A program made the position numbers and the translations under genes. From a bacterium (GTDB lineage: Bacteria > Cyanobacteriota > Vampirovibrionia > Gastranaerophilales > Gastranaerophilaceae): DNA of 64,000 nucleotides. The stretch lies in contig JAFXXK010000015.1 of assembly GCA_017542305.1 (NCBI GenBank), positions 1 to 64,000 on the forward strand, given 5' to 3'. Below the pieces are notes generated by a model, which had not been told where the DNA came from, did no database searches, and saw nothing but the letters and a program-made list of their open reading frames with translations. Positions within the stretch are counted from its first letter, which is position 1, and the number at the start of each line of letters is the position of its first letter. This document shows positions 43,613 through 53,040 of the stretch, in pieces.

Positions 43613-44439
43613 TGAAAAAAATAATAATAAGTTTATTTTTATGTGTACTCTTATGCGGCTGCACTTCAACAACCGTAAACAATACTGCCTTTGCCGCAAG
43701 TCCTATTGATATTACCTACAACGACGGAATATATCATATTGTTATAGGGCAAGACAGAGCAAAAAAGAAAGTAAAAGTATATGCTTCACAATCGCTTGAA
43801 ACAAATGCGGAAATTCATAAAAAAAGCGGTGCCGAATTAACCGTTAATGCGGGATTCTTTGACCCGAATAACAGCAAAACAATATCCTATGTAGTAATGG
43901 ACAGAGTACCTGTCGAAGATCCGAATTTTAACGAAGCATTACTTTCCAATACAATTTTAAGAAGAAATTTGTCAAAGATTCTGAACCGAACGGAATTCAG
44001 AGTCGTAGAATGTGATAATAAGTACTCTTTTGATATAACCCAGCATAAAACACCTGTTGATTTCTCCTGCAATATTGTAGAATCTGTTCAGGGCGGACCT
44101 ATGATTTTACCCGAACTCAGATTAGAAGAGGAATTTTTTGTAGTAAAAGATTCGGACGGAAAAGTTATCAGAGAATCATGTTCCGTATTACATAAAGTCG
44201 CACGCACGATTTTAGGTATAAAAGACGGAAATTTACATATACTCATAATTACGGATGAACACCCTATGGATATGTATGAAGTTCAGGCTTTATGTAAAGA
44301 ACTCGGCTTTGAGAAGGCAATGGGACTTGACGGAGGAAGCTCGACATCAATGGATTATAAAGACCAATACCACGTTATATCAATTAAAGGTGACGGGGCA
44401 GGCAGAAGGTTAAAATCTTTTATTAACGTTTACAAATAA
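43612..44439 (+). CDS. Phosphodiester glycosidase (NAGPA-family) lipoprotein
   Basis: NAGPA/DUF2233-family enzyme (PF09992) that cleaves sugar-phosphodiester linkages. It has a signal peptide with a lipobox LLCGC (Cys17 as anchor), NAGFFDPNNSKTISYVV, SVQGGPMIL, RTILGIKDGN and the diagnostic GLDGGSSTSM. The length is 275. Its start overlaps the permease stop (TAATG), forming a lptB - permease - glycosidase unit. That coupling is not typical and suggests a role in LPS or wall glycan maturation; this is inference. Confidence 0.9.
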   Translation: MKKIIISLFLCVLLCGCTSTTVNNTAFAASPIDITYNDGIYHIVIGQDRAKKKVKVYASQSLETNAEIHKKSGAELTVNAGFFDPNNSKTISYVVMDRVPVEDPNFNEALLSNTILRRNLSKILNRTEFRVVECDNKYSFDITQHKTPVDFSCNIVESVQGGPMILPELRLEEEFFVVKDSDGKVIRESCSVLHKVARTILGIKDGNLHILIITDEHPMDMYEVQALCKELGFEKAMGLDGGSSTSMDYKDQYHVISIKGDGAGRRLKSFINVYK

Positions 44440-44521
44440 AATCCATTAATCGGGTAGTTACAAAAAGTATTTATTGTGCTAAGATATACTTGTAGAAAAA
44501 CGAAGAAGGACGCTTTAATAT

Positions 44522-45154
44522 ATGAAAAAATCAAATATTATTATATCAGTATTAATTGTAGTAATGACGCTCGGGGTATGCGGTTATTCCAAATCTTATT
44601 CGGATATAGATCCGGTAGAAATTATCAACAGACTTAACGGAAACACCAAAAGAGAAGTTCCGGTAAATGACCAAAACACGGTACCAAAAACAACTCCGGC
44701 ACCGGTAAAACAACAGTCAATACCTCAAACTAACCCACAAAAACCTGTTACTAAGCCTGAAATGCCGAAACAAACGGTAAATACATCGGCATATGCAGTA
44801 GTAAGCCCAATTGATATTGTAAGAAGTCCGAGTTCTTATATCGGTAAAAAAGTAAAATTTACCGCAAAGTTTGATAAATTTTCAACATTAGGTCTTGACT
44901 ACAGACCGGTAATGAGGAGTTCCGAAAACTATATCACACTTTTAATACAGCGTCCGGATGTAAGAACTCATAATATACCGCTGTCAGAGTTAAAAATATT
45001 TATGGACAGAAAAACAGCCGAAAAATATATTGAATTAAATTCAGGGGATGAGATAGAAATAGCCGGCAGAGTTATTTCAAATGCTCTCGGAGACGCCTGG
45101 ATGGATGTCGATAGCTTTACGGTACTAAGAAGTATTCCTAAAATCAATAACTAA
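44522..45154 (+). CDS. Exported OB-fold-like protein
   Basis: A 210-residue protein with an N-terminal signal or anchor (IIISVLIVVMTLGVCGY), a Pro/Thr/Gln-rich linker (about 50-90), and a C-terminal domain (95-210) resembling the OB-fold tRNA_anti-like group: SPIDIVRSPSSYIGKKVKFTAKF, GDEIEIAGRVISNALGDAWMDV. The ligand is unknown. It is followed 29 bp later by the GH57-like gene, so the two may share a transcript. Confidence 0.72.
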   Translation: MKKSNIIISVLIVVMTLGVCGYSKSYSDIDPVEIINRLNGNTKREVPVNDQNTVPKTTPAPVKQQSIPQTNPQKPVTKPEMPKQTVNTSAYAVVSPIDIVRSPSSYIGKKVKFTAKFDKFSTLGLDYRPVMRSSENYITLLIQRPDVRTHNIPLSELKIFMDRKTAEKYIELNSGDEIEIAGRVISNALGDAWMDVDSFTVLRSIPKINN

Positions 45155-45183
45155 TACTAAATTCATAAATACGGGGTTAAGCA

Positions 45184-47682
45184 ATGGCAGAAAATGAAAA
45201 AAAACACGATATATTTTTAACTATACATGGTCACTTTTATCAACCGCCAAGAGAAAATCCATGGTTGGAAGCTATCGAATTGCAGGATAGTGCACTTCCG
45301 TTTCATGACTGGAATGAAAGAATAAATCGTGAATGTTACAATCCTAATTCCGTATCCAAAATTGTTGATAACAGGAATAAAATTCTTGATGTTGTGAACA
45401 ATTACGAATATATGAGTTTCAATTTCGGTCCAACACTTCTGTCCTGGATGGAAAAATTTGCGCCTCATACTTATGAAAGAATTATTAAAGCAGACATTGA
45501 AAGCCGTGCAGAACATAACGGTCACGGAAATGCAATGGCTCAGGTTTATAATCACATTATAATGCCGCTGGCAAATGAACACGATAAAGAAACACAGGTG
45601 AAATGGGGTATTTACGACTTTGAATACAGATTCGGACGTAAACCCGAGGGAATCTGGCTTGCCGAAACCGCTGCAGATGATGATACTTTCAGGGTTTGCG
45701 AGGCTAACGGAATAAAGTTTATCGTATTGTCACCATATCAGGCACAAAGTATTCGTAAAGAAGGCGATAAAAATTGGCAAGACGTAAGCTGGGGCAATAT
45801 AGACCCGGCCCGCTCTTACAGATATTACATTAAATCCGCACCGGGTAAATATATAGACTTATTCTTCTATGACGGAGCAATATCACGTTCTGTTGCTTTT
45901 GACGAACTGTTAAAAGACGGCAACAAATTTATCAAACGATTAAAAGAAGGGGTTTCCGAATTAAGAGATTATCCGCAGCTGATAAACATCGCCACAGACG
46001 GTGAAAGCTATGGGCATCATACAAAATTCGGAGATATGGCATTAGCGTATATAGTTAAAGCCCGAGCGGAAGCGGAAGGATTTAAAATAACAAATTATGC
46101 CGAATATCTGGAGAAATACAGAAGCAATTATGAAGTAGATATTAAACAGGCATCTTCCTGGAGTTGTTTCCATGGCGTAGGCAGATGGAAAGAAGACTGC
46201 GGATGCTCAACAGGCGGACATCCCGGCTGGAATCAAAAGTGGAGAAAACCGTTAAGAGAAGCTCTTGATTATTTAAGAGATGAACTTGTGAAAGTTTTTG
46301 AAAAAGAAGGGACAAAATACTTTGATGACGTTTGGGAAGTAAGAAACAATTATATTCAGGTTATACTCGACAGAAGCCGCCTGAGCATTGAAAAATTTCA
46401 AAAAGAAAACTTTAAACCCGGCTTAACCGAAGAAGATAAAGTAAAGGCAATGGAACTATTGGAAATCCAACGTCAAACTTTGTTGATGTACACTAGCTGC
46501 GGCTGGTTCTTCTCTGAAATATCCGGTATTGAAACCGTTCAGATAATGAAATATGCTGCAAGAGCAATGCAGCTGGCCGGAAAATTTACCGGTAAAAATT
46601 TAGAGAAAAAATTCCTTGAATTACTGGATGAAGCTAAGAGTAATATTCCTGAACACGGCACGGGAAAAGATATTTTTGAAAAATTTGTACGTCCTTCTAT
46701 AGTAACACTGAAACAGGTAGCATGCTTATGGGCAATATCATCTTTATATCAGGATTTCGAAGACAAAGAAAATGTATATTGCTACATCGTAACCCGTAAA
46801 GACTATCAGCATGTCCAAAAAGGAAATTCAACACTGATTATGGGTAATATTGAGATAAAATCAATAATTACAAATCAGAAATCTAATCTTGTATTTGCGC
46901 TTATACAGTATGCTGATGGTGATTTCCATTGTTCAATAAAAGAATACTCTGATGACGAAGAATACTATAACCTTAAACAAAATCTTACCAGAGTTTTTGT
47001 AACTAATACTATAACAGAGATTATAAGAGCCCTTGACGAAGCATTCGGAAAAGAATACTTTACGCTTAAAGATATATTTATTGAAGAAAGAAGAAAAGTT
47101 TTACAGCTGCTGTTGAAAGACAAGATGGCTAAATTTGCACAAACATATCAGGAATTATATAAAGAGGGCAAAAACTCTATCTATCAAATGCAAAACCTTG
47201 GAGTTGCACCGCCCGAAGAATTTAAAATAGCTGCAAAATACGCTCTTGGCAAGCGATTTAACGATATTATACTTGATGCTGACGGATACGTTGATGAGGC
47301 TGAATTGCAGCGAATTGAGGCTATGAACATTGAGGCAAAAGCATTAAATATCAATCTTGATAAAACTCCGTCGAATAAAATTTTCGCAAAGAAAATAGAA
47401 ACAAATATAAACAGACTTGCATACAGTATGGAGATGCAGCAGGCTGAATTACTGCTCGAACTGTTTGATTATGTAGAAAAAATGGGGCTTGAAATCGACA
47501 TAGCAGAAGCTCAAAACACATACTTTACAAGAATATATCATCGTATTGGCGAAATTATAGAAGCCGGCAAAAAATCAAAAAGAAGCAGTGAAAAACATTT
47601 TGCGCTTATGCTTCTCGACATTGGTGATAAATTGAATATTAATACGGATTTCTACAGAACTATTCTTGAAAGAGAACTATAA
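45184..47682 (+). CDS. DUF3536 glycoside hydrolase family 57-like enzyme
   Basis: Likely alpha-glucan-active enzyme of the GH57/DUF3536 group. The N-terminal domain has LTIHGHFYQPPRENPW, NFGPTLLSWMEKFAP, ADIESRAEHNGHGNAMAQVYNHIIMPLA-type motifs, GRKPEGIWLAETAADDDTF and IATDGESYGHHTKFGD, the GH57 catalytic regions, with candidate catalytic residues Glu in WLAET and Asp in ATDGE. The C-terminal half (about 400-832) is the helical DUF3536 domain. No signal peptide, so it acts in the cytoplasm, probably on glycogen. 832 residues is normal for this group. Confidence 0.9.
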   Translation: MAENEKKHDIFLTIHGHFYQPPRENPWLEAIELQDSALPFHDWNERINRECYNPNSVSKIVDNRNKILDVVNNYEYMSFNFGPTLLSWMEKFAPHTYERIIKADIESRAEHNGHGNAMAQVYNHIIMPLANEHDKETQVKWGIYDFEYRFGRKPEGIWLAETAADDDTFRVCEANGIKFIVLSPYQAQSIRKEGDKNWQDVSWGNIDPARSYRYYIKSAPGKYIDLFFYDGAISRSVAFDELLKDGNKFIKRLKEGVSELRDYPQLINIATDGESYGHHTKFGDMALAYIVKARAEAEGFKITNYAEYLEKYRSNYEVDIKQASSWSCFHGVGRWKEDCGCSTGGHPGWNQKWRKPLREALDYLRDELVKVFEKEGTKYFDDVWEVRNNYIQVILDRSRLSIEKFQKENFKPGLTEEDKVKAMELLEIQRQTLLMYTSCGWFFSEISGIETVQIMKYAARAMQLAGKFTGKNLEKKFLELLDEAKSNIPEHGTGKDIFEKFVRPSIVTLKQVACLWAISSLYQDFEDKENVYCYIVTRKDYQHVQKGNSTLIMGNIEIKSIITNQKSNLVFALIQYADGDFHCSIKEYSDDEEYYNLKQNLTRVFVTNTITEIIRALDEAFGKEYFTLKDIFIEERRKVLQLLLKDKMAKFAQTYQELYKEGKNSIYQMQNLGVAPPEEFKIAAKYALGKRFNDIILDADGYVDEAELQRIEAMNIEAKALNINLDKTPSNKIFAKKIETNINRLAYSMEMQQAELLLELFDYVEKMGLEIDIAEAQNTYFTRIYHRIGEIIEAGKKSKRSSEKHFALMLLDIGDKLNINTDFYRTILEREL

Positions 47683-47823
47683 ATATTTCTCAAATTTGTA
47701 AATAAAAGACCTGAAACTAATGTTAAACAATGTTAAATAATCTTAAAAATTATTTACAAATTTTTTGCAGTTTGCTATTATGAGGAAAAGTTTATCAGAT
47801 GAGTCTTAGAAAGTGGAGTAAAT

Positions 47824-48888
47824 ATGACATCAAAGGAATTAGATTTTGAAGAATTACTAAAACAATATGATTACAAATTTCAGAAAGGTGATCTTGTAAA
47901 AGGTATTGTATGCGGATTTGACGGACAGGGTGTAATGGTTGATATAGGAGCTAAAACAATAGCTATTGTTCCAACCAGAGAAGCTGTTGACAAAGACGAA
48001 AAAGTTGAAGAAAAATTTGAAAAAGGACAGGAATACGAATTTCTAATCATCCGAGAAGAAGATGAAGACGGTAAGTTTCTTCTTTCCCGTAAAAAAGTTG
48101 ATTTTGCTTATGCATGGAAAGAACTGGAAAAAATCAAAGAAGCTGACGAAACAATTCTCGGTACTGTTGTCGGAGTTGTTAAAGGCGGAGTTCTTGTTGA
48201 AGTTTCAGGTGTAAGAGGATTTGTTCCGTCATCTCAATTAAGAAGTAAAGAATCTGAACTGGAAACAGGTTCTAAAATTGAATTGAAAATACTTACTCTT
48301 GACAGTCAGCAAAACAACTTTATCTTGTCTAACAAGAAAGTTTATGATGACAGCGCTGTAGAAGCAAGAAAAACTGTATTCTCTCAGATAGAAGCAGGAC
48401 AGGTAGTTAAGGGCGATGTTGTCAGAATTACCGATTTCGGTGCTTTTGTTGATTTAGGCGGCATTGACGGTTTGTTACCGCTATCACAACTATCTTGGAG
48501 ATGGATTGACCATCCGACAGATATTCTTAACGTAGGTGACAAAATTGATGTTGAAGTTATAGCTGTTGATCATGACAAGCAAAGAGTCTCATTGAGTTTA
48601 AAAAATCTTGAACCTGATCCGTGGGTTGAAGCTGAAAAGAATATTAAAGAAGGCGATAAAATCGAAGGTACAATTACAAGAATTAAACATTTCGGGGCTT
48701 TTGTAGAAGTATTCCCGGGTGTTGAAGCTTTACTTCCGCACAGCGAAGTTATTGAACTTCAAAATCGCAACGGCAACATTCTTCAGGAAGGCGACAAGAT
48801 TATGACTTATATTCTTAAGTTTAATCCGACGGATAAACGTATCGCACTTTCTGTTAATGAACCAACCGAAACAGAAACTCAGGAATAA
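47824..48888 (+). CDS. rpsA: 30S ribosomal protein S1 (four S1 repeats)
   Basis: Ribosomal protein that helps mRNA binding to the small subunit. The 354 residues hold four S1 domains, starting near residues 20, 115, 195 and 280 (KGDLVKGIVCGFDGQGVMVDI; GTVVGVVKGGVLVEV; GDVVRITDFGAFVDLGGIDG; GTITRIKHFGAFVEVFPGVE), versus six in E. coli. The third domain has the typical GLLPLSQLSW. Terminator follows. The four-repeat form fits a non-proteobacterial lineage. Confidence 0.92.
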   Translation: MTSKELDFEELLKQYDYKFQKGDLVKGIVCGFDGQGVMVDIGAKTIAIVPTREAVDKDEKVEEKFEKGQEYEFLIIREEDEDGKFLLSRKKVDFAYAWKELEKIKEADETILGTVVGVVKGGVLVEVSGVRGFVPSSQLRSKESELETGSKIELKILTLDSQQNNFILSNKKVYDDSAVEARKTVFSQIEAGQVVKGDVVRITDFGAFVDLGGIDGLLPLSQLSWRWIDHPTDILNVGDKIDVEVIAVDHDKQRVSLSLKNLEPDPWVEAEKNIKEGDKIEGTITRIKHFGAFVEVFPGVEALLPHSEVIELQNRNGNILQEGDKIMTYILKFNPTDKRIALSVNEPTETETQE

Positions 48889-48914
48889 TAATTACAATAA
48901 TAAAATTTATTGAC

Positions 48915-48944
48915 AAAACGACCGATAATAATATCGGTCGTTTT
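48915..48944. terminator. Terminator between rpsA and mutS2
   Basis: AAAACGACCGATA and its complement around a short loop, with T-run in both directions; convergent genes share it. Confidence 0.9.
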
Positions 48945-48962
48945 TGCTGGAAAAGTATAATA

Positions 48963-51332
48963 TTATTTTATATCAACAACGGAAACTCCGTCACCGCCCT
49001 CGCTGTCTTCTCCGGGTCGGAATTTTGCAACATAAGGAGAAGATGAAAGATAATCCCTGACTGCAGCTTTCATCGCACCCGTTCCGTGTCCGTGAATTAT
49101 CGTGACGGGGGAAAGGTTTGCAAGACTTGCCTTATCTAAATATTCGTCCAGTTTATCAAGACCGTCCTCAACTCTGACTCCTCTTAAATCAAGGGTATTT
49201 GATATATCTATCTTATGAAGCCTAAAGCTGCTTGATTTCGACGGCGAATATACAGGGGCTTTTGTTTCATAAGCTTCATCATACGGAGCCAGCTTTTCCG
49301 TGTTCATCTTAGCTTTCATCCCGCCCATTTGAACAAGCAGATTTCCTTTTTTGTCGGGTAACTCTAATACTGTCACAAGCTGATGAATGTCCTTGAGAAG
49401 AAGTTTGTCATTGATTTTTACCTTAGCCCAATCAATATTCCCGTATTGCTCAATATCTTCGTGCTTTCCGACTTTTGTATGATATTCACCCTCCAGCTTT
49501 CCGAGTCTTGAATAGGCTCTGCGGGCGATTTTTTCTGATTTTTCTTTACGGATTTCATCAAGCACTTTTTTAATTTCAGCCTTGGCATTTAACAACTCAT
49601 AATCAAATTTCCGTTTAATATCCTTTATGGCTTTCTTTTTGTCATTTTTGACTTCTGAAAGTTTCTTTTCATATTCTTTTTTTATAATTTCAGCTTCCAG
49701 CTTTAATTTTTCGGTTTCTTCAAGGGTATCATTAAGCTGCTGCTGTGTTTCCTGTAATTTTTCAACGACAATTAATGACGGGTCTTTTTGGGAAACAAGT
49801 GTCTCTTTTGCCCTGTCCGTAATTGATTTATCAAGTCCGAGATTTGCAGAAATTGCTATGGCATTACTCAGCCCGGGAATACCTATAAGCAGTCTGTAAG
49901 TAGGCTTCAGGGTATCCGTATTAAATTCTACCGAAGCATTTTTGAAGTATGGATTAGAATACTCTAAGGCTTTCAGTTCGCCGTAGTGAGTTGTAACCGT
50001 TGCCATAACATTGTTTTCTGCCAGCTTTTCCAAAATACTTTTTGCCAAAACAGCACCCTCAACTGGATCAGTTCCCGCACAGATTTCATCAAGCAGAACG
50101 AAAGTTTCTTCATCACTGTTGTTAACAATTTCGATAATGTTTTTCATATGAGAAGAAAACGTTGAAAGGCTTTGCAAAATACTCTGGGCATCCCCGATAT
50201 CCGCATAAACCTTTTTAAACGGATAAATTTTTGCCATATTGCAGGGCAAAAACATGCCTGCTCTTGTCATTAGTATATACAATCCTATAGTTTTTAGGGT
50301 AACGGTTTTTCCGCCGGTATTTGAACCTGTAATGACAATGGATTTGTAATCTCTGCCGATTTCAAAATCGTTTGTTACAACATTTTCAACAGTACCGATT
50401 AAAAGCGGATGCTTCATCTTTTCTAATACTATTTCTTTTTTGTCGGTTAAAATTTCCGGCTCGGTTGAGTGAATTTTTACGGCATATCTTGCTTTTGCAA
50501 AATGAAAATCTATTTCCGCCAAAATATTTTCACTCTTTTTTAACGACGGAAAATGAAATTTTACCATCTGCGTTAATTCCGCCAAAATTCTGACACATTC
50601 CGCATGAATTTGTGATTGGGTTTCCCTGAGTTTATTGTTCAGCGGAACAAGGCTCTCGGGTTCAATATAAAATGTTTTGTTCGTTGCGGAAACATCGTGA
50701 ACAATACCGTTTACCTTACTTTTATCCGATGCCTTAACCTGAAAAACAATTCTATCATCACGAGTAGTATAAATAGCTTCCTGCAAATGCTTTACAAAAT
50801 CCGTTGAATTAAGTAAATCTCCGACTTTTGCTCTTATTGCCCGCTCTGTTTCTCTTAAAGACGCATACAAACCTTTAAGTTCAGGGGTCGCATCTTTTTT
50901 AATTTCCATATTTTCATCAAATACGGAAAAAATTCTTTCTTCTATCTCTTTATCCGATGTCAGATTTCTGGCTAAGGTATTTAACTGACTGTCCAACTCA
51001 GTGTTCTCATTCATAAAATTACGGATAAGACGGGACGTCCTGAATGTTTTTGCTATATCAACCAATTCTTCTCCGTTGAGATAGGTTACAAGTGAATTAC
51101 TTTCTATTGCCTCAATATCTGCAACAAAATCTATCGGAATATCCGACGGAATATCTAAAACTCTCTTTGCTTCTCTTGTATATATTTGTGATTTTATGAC
51201 ATCTTCAATATTTTCGGCTGGTTTCAAATCCAAACACAATTGACGGCTTTGCTTACATTTTGTATATCCCGCAAGTATTTCCAAAATCTTATCAAATTCT
51301 AATGCATTAAGACTGTTTTCTGTAATATCCAT
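48963..51332 (-). CDS. mutS2: Endonuclease MutS2
   Basis: MutS2 suppresses homologous recombination and in some species rescues collided ribosomes. The 789 residues have the MutS core (clamp about 130-290), ATPase with Walker A GSNTGGKTVTLKT near 333, Walker B TFVLLDEICAGTDPVEG, a long coiled coil (about 510-620), a KOW-like stretch and the C-terminal Smr domain with LDLRGVRVEDGLDKLDEYL and the HGHGTGAMK motif. Mismatch-binding domain I is absent, as in all MutS2. Confidence 0.96.
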   Translation of the reverse strand: MDITENSLNALEFDKILEILAGYTKCKQSRQLCLDLKPAENIEDVIKSQIYTREAKRVLDIPSDIPIDFVADIEAIESNSLVTYLNGEELVDIAKTFRTSRLIRNFMNENTELDSQLNTLARNLTSDKEIEERIFSVFDENMEIKKDATPELKGLYASLRETERAIRAKVGDLLNSTDFVKHLQEAIYTTRDDRIVFQVKASDKSKVNGIVHDVSATNKTFYIEPESLVPLNNKLRETQSQIHAECVRILAELTQMVKFHFPSLKKSENILAEIDFHFAKARYAVKIHSTEPEILTDKKEIVLEKMKHPLLIGTVENVVTNDFEIGRDYKSIVITGSNTGGKTVTLKTIGLYILMTRAGMFLPCNMAKIYPFKKVYADIGDAQSILQSLSTFSSHMKNIIEIVNNSDEETFVLLDEICAGTDPVEGAVLAKSILEKLAENNVMATVTTHYGELKALEYSNPYFKNASVEFNTDTLKPTYRLLIGIPGLSNAIAISANLGLDKSITDRAKETLVSQKDPSLIVVEKLQETQQQLNDTLEETEKLKLEAEIIKKEYEKKLSEVKNDKKKAIKDIKRKFDYELLNAKAEIKKVLDEIRKEKSEKIARRAYSRLGKLEGEYHTKVGKHEDIEQYGNIDWAKVKINDKLLLKDIHQLVTVLELPDKKGNLLVQMGGMKAKMNTEKLAPYDEAYETKAPVYSPSKSSSFRLHKIDISNTLDLRGVRVEDGLDKLDEYLDKASLANLSPVTIIHGHGTGAMKAAVRDYLSSSPYVAKFRPGEDSEGGDGVSVVDIK

Positions 51333-51362
51333 AAGGTAATTATATCACGAAAAGCCGTGAAT

Positions 51363-52298
51363 TTAATTACCTTTATCTTTATCCTTTTTCGCACGCTTTG
51401 ATAAAATTAAAGCAACAGGGAGAAGCACAGGACTTGCCGCAGTTATAACCCCTGCCGCAAGAACCGTACCTGCTGCTGCAGCAACAGCCATTCCGCCAAC
51501 ACCTACAAGCAAACAGATTGTTTCTGGGGTTGAATATCCGCCTGAAGATTCAGACTGCGTATCTTGACCATCTGCGATATTTTCGGAATAATCATTATCC
51601 GAATCAGAGTCTGATAAATTTTGAGAGGTATCTTGCGGAGTCCCAAAAACTGCGTTTTCATCAATATCGACAATTAAGTTATTGGAAAAATCAGCAAGAT
51701 ATAAGTCGGTATCATTCACTTCATAGCAAATAATATTACCGTCTTTGTCATATATTAACTGCGTATAATCAACTCTTTTCACGTGATAATTCATATCAAC
51801 AAACATCGTATATTTCTTGTCAAAATTCCCGAAATCCGCTAACCTGTATTCTTCAAAACTCACAATAATATTATTATGATGTGATTTATCAATTACGGAC
51901 ACAATAACAATTCCCATAATACTTCCATCAGCATGATATTCCACAACATAATTATGATATTTATAGTATGAGTATTCCGGCGCAATTTCGTATAAAACAG
52001 CATAATCCCCATCTTTTAAAGGTGTTTTATATAACTCTTTTCCCGGATTTTCTTTTACAATATTATACAAGGTACTGATATCAGGGGAATCAGAATTTAG
52101 ATATTTTCTGAAACTTACCAGATATGTCTGAACTTTTTCATCTCCAAAATCTATTTTATGCACTTTCTTTTGACTTGTATTCGAACTATCTACTACAGGA
52201 TTTGAGCCCGAATTTCCGGCATCCGAAAAATCAGCAGCAACAACCGCAGTATTAAAACCAAACGAAAATATTATCAATAAAGCAACAACTCTTTTCAT
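51363..52298 (-). CDS. Orphan exported protein with C-terminal membrane anchor
   Basis: I do not recognise a family. The 311 residues start with a signal peptide (VVALLIIFSFGFNTAVVAA), followed by a Tyr/Asp-rich beta-type domain (about 45-215), an acidic Ser/Asp linker (225-250), and a Gly/Ala-rich hydrophobic segment (255-300) ending in a basic tail KRAKKDKDK. This is the layout of a protein anchored at its C terminus with the domain outside. It lies 40 bp downstream of the gmk-coaBC-nif3 operon. Confidence 0.75.
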   Translation of the reverse strand: MKRVVALLIIFSFGFNTAVVAADFSDAGNSGSNPVVDSSNTSQKKVHKIDFGDEKVQTYLVSFRKYLNSDSPDISTLYNIVKENPGKELYKTPLKDGDYAVLYEIAPEYSYYKYHNYVVEYHADGSIMGIVIVSVIDKSHHNNIIVSFEEYRLADFGNFDKKYTMFVDMNYHVKRVDYTQLIYDKDGNIICYEVNDTDLYLADFSNNLIVDIDENAVFGTPQDTSQNLSDSDSDNDYSENIADGQDTQSESSGGYSTPETICLLVGVGGMAVAAAAGTVLAAGVITAASPVLLPVALILSKRAKKDKDKGN

Positions 52299-52338
52299 AT
52301 CATCAGACTCCTGTTTTTCTTATTATAGCATACAATTC

Positions 52339-53040
52339 TTACATTGTATGAACAGATAAAGGTGATTTTTCGGCAGCATAAATACATACAGCATCTTCTG
52401 AAATCAAATGTTTAAACACCTCAAGCACTTGTATCTCGCTTTCAAAATGTCCGACATCAAATACGGTAATCGGACTGTCAAGTGCCGTATGGAATTTTAA
52501 ATCACCCGTAATATAACCGTCTGCCCCCTGTTCAAAAGCATCGGATATAAATTCCGAGCCGCTGCCTGCACAAAATGCAAGCTTTTTGAAAACTTTTGCT
52601 CCTTTATCCGCATATCTGAAATTCGGCGAAATTTCTGAAAGAACCGCAGCCAAAGCTTCAAATGAAATATCCGTTTCAACATACCTTACAAAAGTTTCAT
52701 CTTTTATAATATTTTTAATCGGTAAACCGAGATTTTTAAGTTTTTCTATAAGGGTATCCGTTGTACCGCCCCGAGCCAAATCCATATTTGTATGAGCACA
52801 ATATATATCTATATTTTTATAGTTTAACGGAACTTCAAAAAGCGGATGATGTGAGATTATCATATCGCAATTCTCATTTTTTGCCTGTGCCAAAATATCA
52901 TCCGTAACCGTCAAGGCTAACATTATTCGGGTTACTTCCCGCTTTTCCGTTTCGACAAGCCAACCAGAACAATCCCATTTTTCGGCAGTTTCAGGCGGTG
53001 CAAAATTCTCTATACGTCGGACAATTTCATATTTATCCAT
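52339..53040 (-). CDS. Nif3-like dinuclear metal-centre protein
   Basis: Nif3/YbgI/DUF34 family, toroidal hexamers with a di-metal site; the biochemical role is debated. The 233 residues have ISHHPLF, CAHTNMD and VGHFESE, the conserved metal ligands (His, His, His, Asp, Glu), and the family start EKWDCSGWLV. Length is slightly below the usual 250-280. Overlaps coaBC by 8 bp, so it is part of that operon. Confidence 0.88.
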   Translation of the reverse strand: MDKYEIVRRIENFAPPETAEKWDCSGWLVETEKREVTRIMLALTVTDDILAQAKNENCDMIISHHPLFEVPLNYKNIDIYCAHTNMDLARGGTTDTLIEKLKNLGLPIKNIIKDETFVRYVETDISFEALAAVLSEISPNFRYADKGAKVFKKLAFCAGSGSEFISDAFEQGADGYITGDLKFHTALDSPITVFDVGHFESEIQVLEVFKHLISEDAVCIYAAEKSPLSVHTM

